DNA from: Cymbomonas tetramitiformis
Taxonomy: Eukaryota; Chlorophyta; Pyramimonadophyceae; Pyramimonadales; Pyramimonadaceae
DNA length: 64,000 bases
Assembly: GCA_001247695.2 (NCBI GenBank)
Contig: LGRX02033432.1
Span: forward strand, 1-64,000
Reading direction: 5' to 3'
Position numbers and translations under genes: made by a program. Positions 23,114 to 33,411 of this stretch are shown here, one piece after another. Positions within the stretch are counted from its first letter, which is position 1. Each line of letters begins with the position of its first letter. The notes below the pieces were generated by a model. It had not been told where the DNA came from, searched no databases, and saw only the letters and a program-made list of their open reading frames with translations.

Positions 23114-23199
23114 TGCTGTTTCCGAAGTGCTAGCCCTAAGAAGTGTTCTTCAAGAATGGCTTCCGCTCGCTTGCACCAACTAGGGCGCTGAGACGCAGT

Positions 23200-23680
23200 A
23201 ACTGTGCATGCATGTGTGACGTCAGCTCAGTATAAATCGAGGACAAAACCGCCCAAGCATTTCTCGTACGTCGATGGATCCGGGATCGGATCCGACATAC
23301 GAGAAAAGTTCATGCACGTTTGACGTCAGCTCAGTATAAATCGAGGACAAAACCGCCCAAGCATTTCTCGTACGTCGATGGATCTGGGATCGGATCCGAC
23401 AAACGAGAAATGTGCATGCGCGTGTGACGTCAGCTCATTATAAATCGAGGACAAAACCGCCCAAGCATTTCTCGTACGTCGATGGATCTGGGATCGGATC
23501 CGACATACGAGAAATGTGCATGCGCGTGTGACGTCAGCTCATTATAAATCGAGGACAAAACCGCCCAAGCATTTCTCGTACGTCGATGGATCTGGGATCG
23601 GATCCGACATACGAGAAATGTTCATGCACGTGTCACGTCAGCTCAGTATGAATCGAGGACAAAACCGCCCAAGCATTTCG
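23200..23680. promoter_or_regulatory. Five-copy 104-bp array with CRE and TATA motifs
   Basis: Units of 104 bp repeat five times (GTCAGCTCA at 23221, 23325, 23429, 23533 and 23637). Full units carry TGACGTCA, the cAMP-response-element palindrome, 6 bp before TATAAAT (14-bp start-to-start), then GAGGACAAAACCGCCCAAGC and an inverted repeat TTCTCGTACGTCG...CGACATACGAGAA. The array lies between the divergent starts of the finger gene (23113, minus) and the transposase frame (plus), so it is well placed as a shared promoter/enhancer. The last copy is decayed (CACGTCA, TATGAAT). Function is inferred from motif and position. Confidence 0.65.
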
Positions 23681-25333
23681 TGGAAGTAAGTATGTGAAAA
23701 TGCTTGCAGAGAAAGACAAACTTGTATATATTACTATGGATATGCATACGCGATATGTCTTGGAATCGGAGCAAACGGTGTAGGAGGGCGCGAATATGGG
23801 TGGCAGCACGAAACGGCGCCCCAATCCCACAAGCTTTAACGGTATGAATATCTACACCCCGAAACGTGTGTACAAAAGACATGTGATTGTGCTGCTGTGA
23901 GACTTCGCGTCAAGGAAGGGTTTACGTGTGTCTTACTAGATTGTTTGGTGACAGGGACGCATATCGGGGAAGGGTTATTGAACGTCACGCTCGTGCGGGA
24001 TCAACGATCGTGGCTATTTGGGGTGTTATGTACGACTCTCCACATTACGCTGCTTGCAGTGAGCGTTTTTTTGGCGTTGTGTGGCTCCGACGCTGCCTAC
24101 AATCCGGGACCGAATTGGGATATTCCTCCGGTTCTTATAGACTTGTTACCCCTTCTCGTAGAGGTTGGAGATTCCGCTCGCATTATACCTCTTGGAGTGT
24201 GGCCCCTGAAAGATGATGATATGGATACGCTTGAGACGTTGGTGGGGAAGATAGATTTGTTGTGCGAGGCCTGGACATCAGCAAAAGGACAAGGTGATGT
24301 TAATCACGCTCACTCAGAGGAGGTTTGTGACGATGTGGAAATGTCAGACGAGTTGGAAGGTGGGCATGAGGAAACTTACGAACGTCCTAGAGGTCAATTG
24401 CCGCAAGTAAGTGACGGTTTTGAGGAGTTGACGCGCGGGAATAAGGGTTGGTGGGTCGAGAAGATGCGAACGGCATTTGGGAGAAGCCCTCACCGCATTG
24501 CGGGTGCGGTGAGGGCGTATATCGAGTCCCTTCCGGCGGGCTTGAGTTCGAAGGTGCACAAGGAGTGCAATGCGGCATTGGTGTCGTTAGGTGACCGGCG
24601 CGAGGAGACAGTGAAGAATTGTGTTGTGGCGAATTTGAGGGACGCGTTATCACGCTTAGCACGACGAAACACACGTGCGAACGTTAGTCTAACGAGGGGG
24701 ATAGCGGCTGCGGCATTTGGGAGCAACTTGGCCGAGGATAACTTGGTGCGTACGGCTTGCACGATGCTTGGTGTGCATCAACGCGTTGGAACGCTTGGGG
24801 TGGTCGGAAATTCAAACTTGAGGGAGGGGGCACACATGGGAACTGCGGAGAGAGGGCGTCGTGGCCTTTGGGAGGGCGTGATGCTTGCGGAACGGAGATT
24901 GTCTACCCGATGCTTGACAATGGCGACTTGTGCTCTTATTAGAGCTTTTTGGTTGCACCCGGACAACACTCGAGTTAGTCCTTGCAAAAAGGACGTCGTG
25001 TTGGCACGTGACCCCAACACTGGTGCTTTGAGAACACCGAGGGAGTTCGTGAGCAAACATTGGTTGGAAGCCTCTCAACTAGTAATATATAGGAGGTTTC
25101 AAGCCAAGTACCCCGCTCTCAAGATTGGGCAACGTTCCTTTGAGAAGCAAGGGGTGTGCAAGCCGCACAATGTTGTGCGGCTGCGAAGGAAGGACAACAT
25201 ATCTTGTTGTTGTAGGTACCACGAAGACATGAGAATGGTCCTTGAGGGCTTTGACAAGGCCCGAGAGGCGGTGCATTCACCATGTGCGTGCACTTCGGCG
25301 ACATGTTGCCCACGGGTTCGAAGGACACCTGAG

Positions 25334-27241
25334 GGTAAACGATATTTGACACGAAGTGGGAACTGATTCCGCGCGATCGAGATGTCATCAGACCTGAGAC
25401 AGGTCGTCATCGTCATTTCGCCGGATCCGAGGTGCCACCGCTCCGAGGTGCACATGGTAAAGCTGCGAACGGAAGGTCAAAGGCAAAGGGAAAGGCAAAG
25501 GGTTGAAGATTTAGCGGCAGTAGGAATAGTTTTCAGAAGCATATGGAAAGTATTCTAGTGCTTCTGAAAACTATTCCTACTTCTTCTATATCCTAAACCC
25601 TTTGACTTTCCTTTTACTGCTGCACGCGACCGGCAAGCATCTTTGAAACTTCCGAGTTTCAAAGATGCGTTTTGTATTTTGGGTGCACGCTAAAATTACA
25701 AAACAGCCGAGCGCTTCCCGTTTGTGCGGGATATTCACATGTATTCCATGAAATATTTCGTATGAATTAACACACATGCACACGCAGGGGAAACCCTCGG
25801 CTGCTTGGCATCTTTGGGTTTGGGTTCGAACCCAAACTCGAACCCAAAACATCTGCCTTAGAAATAAATTGCGCGTTTCGCGCACAAGTAACTTGAAGCC
25901 TTGAGCTTCAGGTAACTTAAAGATATATCCCTTGGCAGTATTTGTGCCAAGCTTCGTGCTCTAGGACGCACGGGAAGCCCTCGGCTGTTTGGCATCTTTG
26001 CGTTTGGGTTCGAACCCAAACCCAAACCCAAAACATCTGCCTTAGAAATAAATTGCGCGTTTCGCGCACAAGTAACTTGAAGCCTTGAGCTTCAAGTAAC
26101 TTAAAGATATGTATCTTGGCAGCATTTGTGCCAAGCTTCGTGCTCTAGGACGCACGGGAAGCCCTCGGCTGTTTGGCATCTTTGAGTTTGGGTTCGAACC
26201 CAAACCCAAAACATCTGCCTTAGAAACAAATTGCGCGTTTCGCGCACAAGTAACTTGAAGCCTTGAGCTTCAGGTAACTTAAAGATATGTATCTTGGCAG
26301 TATTTGTGCCAAGTTTCGTGCGCTAGGACGCACGGGAAGCCCTCGGCTGTTTGGCATCTTTGGGTTTGGGTGTCACGTTCGAACCCAAACCCAAAACATC
26401 TGCCTTAGAAATAAATTGCGCGTTTCGCGCACAAGTAACTTGAAGCCTTGAGCTTCAGGTAACTTAAAGATATGTATCTTGGCAGTATTTGTGCCAAGTT
26501 TCGTGCGCTAGGACGCACGGGAAGCCCTCGGCTGTTTGCATCTTTGGGTTTGGGTACGTTCGAACCCAAACCCAAAGGCAAAGGCATAGGACAGTTTCGT
26601 AGATTCTGTCCCGATGCCTTCGCAACCTCGCATGCTAACTCATGTCATAATGAATATTCAACATTCAAGCGATGGATACCCCACGCCAACGGGAAGCGCT
26701 CGGCTGATTTGTTATTTGGGTATGCGCACCCAAATGACCAAAAACGCATCTTTGAAACTCGTTAGTTTCAAAGATGCGTGGCCGATGCCTTCGTGCTTAT
26801 GTGTATATTTCGTATGAAATATGCCATGGAATAAATGTGAATATCCCGCACAAACGGGAAGCGCTCGGCTGTTTTGTAATTTTAGGGTGCACCCAAAATA
26901 CAAAACGCATCTTTGAAACTCGGAAGTTTCAAAGATGCTTGCCGGTCGCGTGCAGCAGTAAAAGGCAAGGCAAAGGGTTTAGGATATAGAAGAAGTAGGA
27001 ATAGTTTTCAGAAGCACTAGAATACTTTTCATATGCTTCTGAAAACTATTCCTACTGCCGCTAAATCTTAAACCCTTTGCCTTCCCCTTTGCCTTTGACC
27101 TTCCGTTCGCAGCTTTACCATGTGCACCTCGCAGCGGTGGCACCTCGGATCCGGCGAAATGACGATGACGACCTGTCTCAGGTCTGATGACATCTCGATC
27201 GCGCGGAATCAGTTCCCACTTCGTGTCAAATATCGTTTACC
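25334..27241. mobile_element. Foldback element in transposase, 8-bp duplication
   Basis: Ends are GGTAAACGATATTTGACACG and its complement. The terminal inverted repeats are about 440 bp (25334-25775 and 26800-27241) and nearly identical. An exact 8-bp duplication CACCTGAG flanks it (25326-25333, 27242-27249). Each terminal repeat contains further hairpins (GTAGGAATAGTTTTCAGAAG and complement; GCATCTTTGAAACT and complement). The centre (25845-26570) is a four-copy ~183-bp tandem repeat. There is no coding capacity. The 8-bp duplication suits hAT-type mobilisation; it is not a remnant of the host transposon because its ends differ. Confidence 0.9.
25845..26570. repeat. ~183-bp tandem repeat in foldback element
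   Basis: Four units starting AAACATCTGCCTTAGAAA (25847, 26031, about 26212, about 26393) each contain an inverted pair TTGCGCGTTTCGCGCAC, ACTTGAAGCCTTGAGCTTCA and a GGGTTCGAACCC palindrome. The units differ mainly in the length of the Gs and Ts around the last palindrome. No open frame of note. Confidence 0.8.
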
Positions 27242-28904
27242 CACCTGAGCATAGGCGAAAGGCGGTGGGAAACACGGGAATGGTTTGCACTATTGCAAAG
27301 GCGGGGAGGTCGACATCAACTTTCGCCGAGAGCTTGTTGTGTCCGCGGGTGGGGGATAAGCATGCCATGGAGTGCTTGAGAGGGAGGTGCGAGAAGTGTG
27401 GCGGCTTGGCCAACTTCAAAGTATGTGACAGTGAGGTGCAGCATGAGGCGCAAGTGCCGTGGTCTTGTTACGAGACTTGCGGCACAGGACAGATGGACGA
27501 GGATGGTAAGGAGATTCGGCGACTGCAGTTTGTGCAGAAGAAGACGAAGCTGGCCGCCTTGATCGCCAAGTTGCAGGCGCTGTTGCTGGGGCACGAGCCG
27601 GGGGCTTCGCCAAACTGTCAGTGCAAGGGGAACTTCTTAGTGAATAGCGCGACCGCAGGGCAACCGGAGGCATGGGCGTGGAAGAAGTTGGAAGGCTGCG
27701 GGGATTGCGCGTTTCTGCGGCCATATGCATATCACACTTTCATGGCATTACACCAGCAGCGGCAGTTTCAGACGTGCGTCAGGGATTTGCCACTGGGACA
27801 TGCGGTGTTCTTGTTTGACTTCTCGGAGAATCATTCATTGAACATTCCTCGAGAAGTGCAAAGTCTGCATTGGGTGGTGAAGCAGGCGACCATATTAGTC
27901 TGCGTGGTGTGGAGACATGCGTGTATGGCCGTGGATGGGGTGGAATCAACCGCGGAGAACCCAGTGCTGGTGAAGGATTACGTGTACTTGTTGAGCGATG
28001 ACCGGAAGCACGATCACCGCTTCATTCAGTACATGCGGGAGTTGATCATCAGAGACTACTTCATCGGGAGGGGGATCGCAAAGCCCTTGTTTATCCACGA
28101 GTGGGCAGATGGTTGTGCGGGACAAAATAAGTGCGCGGCAGGGTTTGCGGATGTGGCGAATAGCAAATACGAGTGGTCATTAGGTGTACCTTGCCAACGG
28201 AACTTCTTTGAGACGGCGCATGCCAAGGGGGAGCAGGATGGGGCGGGGGCGCATGTCAAGCACGCAGCGGCGGTGGCGGTCATATCAGAGGGTGACAAGT
28301 GGTATGCCCGCATCAATTGCGCTGCAGACCTGCATGCGTTCTGTTGCGAGAGATTGAGCCGACGTGCGGATAGCAGTTACGCCAAGGCAAGAGCGAGCTT
28401 CAATCAACGGTTTTTTTACTTGGTACCAGAGGACGCACTGCACGAGGAGGCGGGAGGATTGCATGCGGTGGATCACAATGCTGGTGCAGCATACCAGGCG
28501 GTGGATGGGACGCAGCGCTTGCATTCTGTAAGGGGGGGGGAGGGCGAGGGGAAGTTGATGGTACGTGAGCGTACATGCTATTGTGTGAATTGTTATGCGG
28601 AGTGTGTGCGCTCCATTCCGGACTCGGAGGGATGCTTGGAGACGTCCCACGTGGATGCGTGGAGAGATGTGGAGTTGCGGCCGGCTACGGGCGCGGCCGC
28701 CGTGAGGATTCGCGGCATGGTGGAGGAGTATGCGGCGGGTGTGAGTGTAGCCGTGCGGCGTGGTAGCATCATGGCGGTGAAGAAGGATCCTACGGACGCA
28801 TCACATGCCTACTACTTGGTGAAGGCGCTGTCTGGTGTCACGGAGGTCGGCGGGACGGGATCCGCCGTGATGACTATAGACAGACATTTGCTCCTGGAGA
28901 CTCG

Positions 28905-29090
28905 GTGATTTCGGGGAGATACTTTGAGTGGACGGATCCAAACGTGCGAGATACATACACCTTAGATACTAGCAAGAAGTGCTTGATTCCGTGTGAAGCC
29001 GTACTAGCATGTGATGTTCGCCTAGTTAAGAGGGGGGATGTGCACATGCTACCCCTGAGGGAGCATCAGCGGTTGTTGGCACTTCTGTGA
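28905..29090 (+). CDS. Probable C-terminal piece of the transposase, other frame
   Basis: Beyond the stop at 28908, a different frame stays open from about 28870 to 29090. It reads FAPGDSVISGRYFEW...YTLDT...CLIPCEAVL, a compact beta-rich stretch that looks like the natural end of the domain in the last 60 residues of the main frame. A frameshift or an unrecognised small intron near 28850-28880 would join them. I do not recognise the domain beyond a resemblance to BAH-type folds. Confidence 0.4.
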   Translation: MISGRYFEWTDPNVRDTYTLDTSKKCLIPCEAVLACDVRLVKRGDVHMLPLREHQRLLALL

Positions 29091-29107
29091 GATTCTAGTG
29101 TTATGTA

Positions 29108-29160
29108 GATGTATATATTGTATATATTGTATATATTGTATATATTGTATATATTGTAGA
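29108..29160. repeat. TATATTGTA microsatellite
   Basis: Five copies of an 11-bp ATATATTGTAT unit lie between the transposase 3' end and the right terminal repeat. They could contribute to a 3' processing region; nothing more can be said. Confidence 0.7.
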
Positions 29161-29189
29161 TACGGCCATGTTGCGGTGTATATTGTTAT

Positions 29190-30151
29190 GACTTGTACAT
29201 ACTTCGAATAACTTCTCCGTATCACGTGCTACATCTCACGCACCCGCAATATATGCAATTTCTGCTTTGCAGCCCTTTTTACAGACGAAATTAGCTCCCC
29301 AGCACCCCGTGAATATGACCCGATGTGAAATTTCGCTTCTCATTGCCTAGGTATGACCTCTAAATACTTCTCACAACTTCTAATAACTTCACCGTATCAC
29401 GTGCAACATCTCACGCGCCCACGAGACATGCATTTTCTGTTGTTGCAGTCAGTTTACAGACGAAATTAGCCCCCCAACGCCCCGTGAATGTGACCCGATG
29501 TGAAATATCACTTCTCGATGCCTAGTAATAACTTCTAGATACTTCTCACAACTTCTAATAACTTCACCGTATCATTTGCATATCTCACGCGCCCACGAGA
29601 CATGCATTTTCTGTTTTGCAGTCAGTTTACAGACGAAATTAGCTCCCCAACGCCCCGCGAATGTGACCCGATGTGAAATATCACTTCTCGATGCCTAGTA
29701 ATAACTTGTAGATACTTCTCATAAATTCTAATAACTTCACCGTATCATTTGCATATCTCACGCGCCCACGAGACATGCATTTTCTGTTTTGCAGTCAGTT
29801 TACAGACGAAATTAGCTCCCCAACGCCCCGCGAATGTGACCCGATGTGAAATATCACTGCTCGATGCCTAGTAATAACTTCTAGATACTTCTCACAACTT
29901 CTAATAACTTCACCGTATCATTTGCATATCTCACGCGCCCACGAGACATGCATATCCTGCTCCGCGGCCCATCTGCGACTTGTATAGCAGCCCTGTGGCC
30001 ACAATAATTATCGAAAATGCAAAATATTGCATTCGGGTGATTTCTTATAACTTCTAACATGTTCTTGAAACTTCTTGCGACTTCTTAATGCCATTTTCAT
30101 TGATTATGCAGTTTATAGTGCAAGCCCGTCCACCTAGCCGTGCTACATGCC
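29190..30151 (-). repeat. Right terminal inverted repeat with ~173-bp array
   Basis: Inverted counterpart of 18808-19630. Four to five units containing CCGTATCATTTGCATATCTC and TTACAGACGAAATTAGCTCC are followed by about 200 bp of terminal sequence matching the left end and finishing at GCTACATGCC. Units are more diverged from the left array than they are from each other, suggesting separate homogenisation of the two ends. Confidence 0.8.
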
Positions 30152-30741
30152 AGTAGCTGAGGTGGGATTTGGAACTTAATCGTGAAGCCTTTCGTCTCAG
30201 AAACTCGGGAGTCCACAGAAGAGATGAGGGAACGAGCAAACGCGAATCGAGCCAACTCGCCAGTTGTGCTAAACGGTATGAATATCGAGCCAAGTTTCGT
30301 GAACCAATCTGTAAGCCACTCGTGATCCTGCGGAGTAGATATCATGATAGTGTGGGTAGTTTGGTTGACTCTGCCCTGTGCCTTCGTTTCATCGAACCGA
30401 ATCTCGCTGATAGACTCGAGCAGTAAAACTCCCTCAGGCACTTCCAGCCCAGCTTTGCGAAGCAATTGTCGAGACCTGAGTTCGATTGCAGCTAAAACTG
30501 CAGGTACTGGTTGAACGAAATCGCCCTGTGTGACTTGACAGCACGCTTGGGTAGGGAAGATTGCTTGTAAGGATGTCTGCTTGGCTTTCTCAGTGAGTTG
30601 GAAGCTGTGTTGTAGAGCATCCTCGCTGTTTAACGAGTGCAAATCTTCGGCGTCTTGGTCCTCTTCATCGTATCCGAAGTCAGCTAAGCTCCTAGCTGCC
30701 ATGGCGGTTTCCTGCAACCCTCGGGCGTAACAGGGTTTCAC
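30097..30741 (-). CDS. Hypothetical protein running into giant transposon
   Basis: A 214-codon frame from an ATG at 30741 reads leftward and ends inside the right terminal repeat, so its last 18 or so residues come from transposon sequence. The product is acidic near the start (FGYDEEDQDAEDLHS, about 23-37), then helical and hydrophobic, with no domain I recognise. Alternative starts at residues 14 and 1 are equally possible. It may be the 5' half of a gene whose 3' half is the minus-strand frame 17956-18795 on the other side of the transposon. The two proteins share no repeat and no clear target duplication confirms this. Confidence 0.4.
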   Translation of the reverse strand: MKPCYARGLQETAMAARSLADFGYDEEDQDAEDLHSLNSEDALQHSFQLTEKAKQTSLQAIFPTQACCQVTQGDFVQPVPAVLAAIELRSRQLLRKAGLEVPEGVLLLESISEIRFDETKAQGRVNQTTHTIMISTPQDHEWLTDWFTKLGSIFIPFSTTGELARFAFARSLISSVDSRVSETKGFTIKFQIPPQLLACSTARWTGLHYKLHNQ

Positions 30742-30962
30742 GTTATGGGCATAATTTATCGTGATCGACTCTCACACAATAAACATCCAAAAGGAAATGC
30801 AACCCTTAAAACAGCGAAACATGACAACAAATGAACAAGCGAGTACTACAGCGTAAGTTAGTCGAACTCAGTCATGCAAATATAGGGTTTCAAGTCGGTA
30901 TTTGACGAGCGGCCCGCATCGTGTGCGAGACCCCTTCAAACAACCGTCCTAGCAGGTGTTTA

Positions 30963-32637
30963 TCATGAGAAACCCGAAATAAACTAGCTATATGAGGGGG
31001 GGAAAGAAGGCGGTACGACAGCTGCCATAAGGCAGCAGCTGAAGGACAATGGTTGCGGATAATATTACCAGAGTAAGGGCTGGCGGCTTGCGCCGCCAAG
31101 TTATTACGAAGGGAAGATTGTCTTGTGAGGGGCGCGTGTCGCAGTGTCATCATCATAACGTGTGACACTGCGACCGCAACTACGATGCTTCAGGTTGAGT
31201 GACACAAGGAGTCACCTACTACTAGATACTACTATAGGGTACCTAATATTGTACTCTACGTGACACTACCTGACTACGAAGTGGTCACTAAAGATGAAGC
31301 ACTACCCATTTAATGGAAGGGTACACTACGGTATGTATGCTAGAAAATACGTCTAGGGCACTACCGATTTACGTACAAAAAGCACACTCAGCAAATTACC
31401 TCTAAGGCACTACCAAGTAAAGTGCTTCTAAGCACTACCTACGAAAGGGATCGCGACGTGTGATCGTAGAATGTTGAGAATGTTGATTGTCGTTCTTAAA
31501 GAAAATTTCAGGTCCCTCGAAGATCATCACACGCCATGGGAACGTGGAGAAGGGTCAAAACTGAACTGGCCTGGGCAGATCGCGCGAAGTTATATGGCTG
31601 GAAATGTCGACGTTGCCCACACAAAACACGTCGAATTTTCTTGAAAATGATGCCGTCGAGGAACAGCTTTTGAGGGGTTAGGCTGTTCAGGTTGGTGTCG
31701 AGGAATCCCAACTTCCAGAGGGGTAGAGAGGAGAGACGGGTCGACGAACGCGATGGGGCTGTAAATCTGGCCAGAAAATCTGCCAAATGGCTGATTAGTA
31801 AAGAATGACGAAGAAGACAAAGGGGTTGAGGCAAGGATGTCCGGTTGACGGGTTACCACTTCTTAGAAGTCCATTGTTCAACATAAAAAATACGGCTGCC
31901 ACTAAAAACCTCGAAGGTGGCAAAATTGACAGTCGATGGCGAATTGTGTTGGCACTACCGATTTTCAGGATCTGAAATAGGGGGGCGATTAGAAAACAGG
32001 CAGAGAGCGGACAGCGCAGCAGGTCTGCGAGGATCCAGGCTGGCGGCGGTTGCTGCTCAGAGGTTGTCATCGGATGACGTTGGTCGCCAAAGTGGGGTCA
32101 CTACTCCCATCGAAATGGCTGAAATTCCGGGGACACAAATTCCGGAAAAGAGATGTTGCTGCCGGGTTCACCACTCCCTTGTGGCAGCGAGAGAAAGATG
32201 CAGCGGTCGCGTTGGCCAAGATCGTCGCAAAAACCATGCCGGCTGTAAAATTGAAGCTAGAGAACGCGGGAATTCTCAAAATTGGGTGTTTCAGAATCTG
32301 AACACTGCAGAGGAAGCGTAATCGAGGCCCATAACCTCATGAGAAACCCGAAATAAACTAGCTATATGAGGGGGGGAAAGAAGGCGGTACGACAGCTGCC
32401 ATAAGGCAGCAGCTGAAGGACAGTGGTTGCGGATAATATTACCAGAGTAAGGGCTGGCGGCTTGCGCCGCCAAGTTATTACGAAGGGAAGATTGTCTTGT
32501 GAGGGGCGCGTGTCGCAGTGTCATCATCATAACGTGTGACACTGCGACCGCAACTACGATGCTTCAGGTTGAGTGACACAAGGAGTCACCTACTACTAGA
32601 TACTACTATAGGGTACCTAATATTGTACTCTACGTGA
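30963..32637. mobile_element. Short non-coding LTR element, TSD GTTTA
   Basis: Two direct repeats of 301 bp (30963-31263 and 32337-32637) are almost identical (one substitution noticed), begin TCATGAGAAACCC and end CTCTACGTGA. The pair is flanked by a perfect 5-bp duplication GTTTA (30958-30962 and 32638-32642), the classical LTR-retrotransposon signature. The 1,073-bp interior has no retroviral-type motif. Ends are TCA...TGA rather than TG...CA. The size suits a TRIM-like non-autonomous element, mobilised by an unknown partner. Confidence 0.8.
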
Positions 32638-32680
32638 GTTTATACGTTTCTAACCTTTTGGAGAAGTATACCTTCTTATT

Positions 32681-32996
32681 CATGAAGGATACAATCGTGC
32701 CGCACAGGCCGCACGCCCCCAACAGTCGCGCCGCCCATAGCCGCGCGATGCCCCAACAGAGAGCGCACCGCAACGGCAGATTGGGGGAAAAGTTGTATCC
32801 TTCGTGTTTCACTCTTCGCGCCTACGTGGCACCGTGGGGAGTCAGTACTCTGTACCGCACCAGAATCGCCATCAATAGCCAGAGTAGCTCAACGGCAGAG
32901 CGCTCGTCCGGTATGCGAGAGGTCACGGGCTCGATCCCGGCCTGGCTCACCTTTTTCGGGCTTCTGGTCTAGCGGTACAGTTTCTGTTTCCCCATG
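32681..32996 (+). repeat. tRNA-like unit repeat, copy 1
   Basis: A ~315-bp block beginning TCATGAAGGATACAATCGTG is repeated about 408 bp further right (33089-33407) with few differences. It contains a tRNA-like sequence and, after it, a second A-box-like TGGTCTAGCGG. It may be a duplicated tRNA-derived SINE-like element or a small tRNA cluster. Confidence 0.6.
32878..32949 (+). tRNA. tRNA-like sequence, copy 1
   Basis: 72 nt with a D-arm (GCTC/GAGC), a 5-bp anticodon arm (CTCGT/GCGAG) around CCGGTAT, a TAGCTCAACGG box A matching TRGYNNARNGG, and a GGCTCGATCCC box-B-like arm, followed 2 bases later by TTTTT, a Pol III terminator. Acceptor pairing (AGCCAG with CTGGCT) is good only if shifted by one base. 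The T-loop is one base short, and position 33 would be C rather than U. A degenerate tRNA or tRNA-derived SINE head is therefore likelier than a working tRNA; the nominal anticodon would be GGT. Confidence 0.45.
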
Positions 32997-33088
32997 AGGT
33001 TATGGGCCCACCACGCTTCCACTGCGCAGGTGTGACGCCGGCAGCTGGTTGTGGTTGTGCCGCGTAGACACTTCAGAGTGAGGTTGTG

Positions 33089-33407
33089 TCATGAAGGATA
33101 CAATCGTGCCGCACAGGCCGCACGCCCCCAACAGTCGCGCCGCCCATAGCCGCGCGATGCCCCACCAGAGAGCGCACCGCAACGGCAGATTGGGGAAAAA
33201 GTTGTATCCTTCGTGTTTCACTCTTCGCCGCCTACGTGGCACCGTGGGGAGTCGGTACTCTGTACCGCACCAGAATCGCCATCAATAGCCAGAGTAGCTC
33301 AACGGCAGAGCGCTCGTCCGGTATGCGAGAGGTCACGGGCTCGATCCCGGCCTGGCTCACCTTTTTCGGGCTTCTGGTCTAGCGGTACAGTTTCTGTTTC
33401 CCCATGA
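33089..33407 (+). repeat. tRNA-like unit repeat, copy 2
   Basis: Second copy of 32681-32996. Its right end is cut by the palindromic element inserted at 33412. Confidence 0.6.
33288..33359 (+). tRNA. tRNA-like sequence, copy 2
   Basis: Identical to 32878-32949, including the short T-loop and the downstream TTTTT. Identity of both copies including flanks shows recent duplication rather than independent selection. Confidence 0.45.
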
Positions 33408-33411
33408 CTTA

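Larger units (their letters stand above)
23897..28908 (+). pseudogene. DDE-like transposase, split by nested element
   Basis: The frame 23897-25333 (479 codons) is interrupted by the element at 25334-27241. Leaving out the element and one 8-bp duplication, 27250-28908 continues in phase, giving 1,031 residues before the stop. The first part ends with a helical segment (HWLEASQLVIYRRF) and a CCCRYHED...CACTSATCC Cys cluster. The second has FDFSENH (Asp codon 27817), EWADGCAGQNK (Asp at 28108) and FFETAHAKGEQDGAG (from about 28203), a pattern I associate with a widespread but poorly named group of eukaryotic RNase-H-fold transposases. No ATG opens the frame; the first in-frame ATG is near 24220, so an upstream exon or later start is likely. 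Inactive as it stands. Confidence 0.65.
18808..30151. mobile_element. Giant DNA transposon with long tandem-repeat TIRs
   Basis: The region is bounded by inverted copies of a long repeat, outermost sequence GGCATGTAGCACGGCTAGGT at both ends. The match continues, with divergence, for about 0.8 kb on the left and 0.96 kb on the right. Within the 11.3 kb lie a DDE-like transposase (plus strand) and minus-strand finger genes diverging from a shared repeat-promoter region. Long inverted ends with subterminal tandem repeats and accessory genes resemble the organisation of large MULE- or Spm-like transposons, but the transposase is a different type. Flanks just outside (AGATAGTTA and AGTAGCTGA) do not give a clear target duplication, so the exact ends or age remain uncertain. 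Confidence 0.75.

Noticed and set aside
25586..25885. Short frames in the foldback element that recur at 26774-26989
   Set aside because: They are copies of one another in the two inverted ends and contain no recognisable domain.
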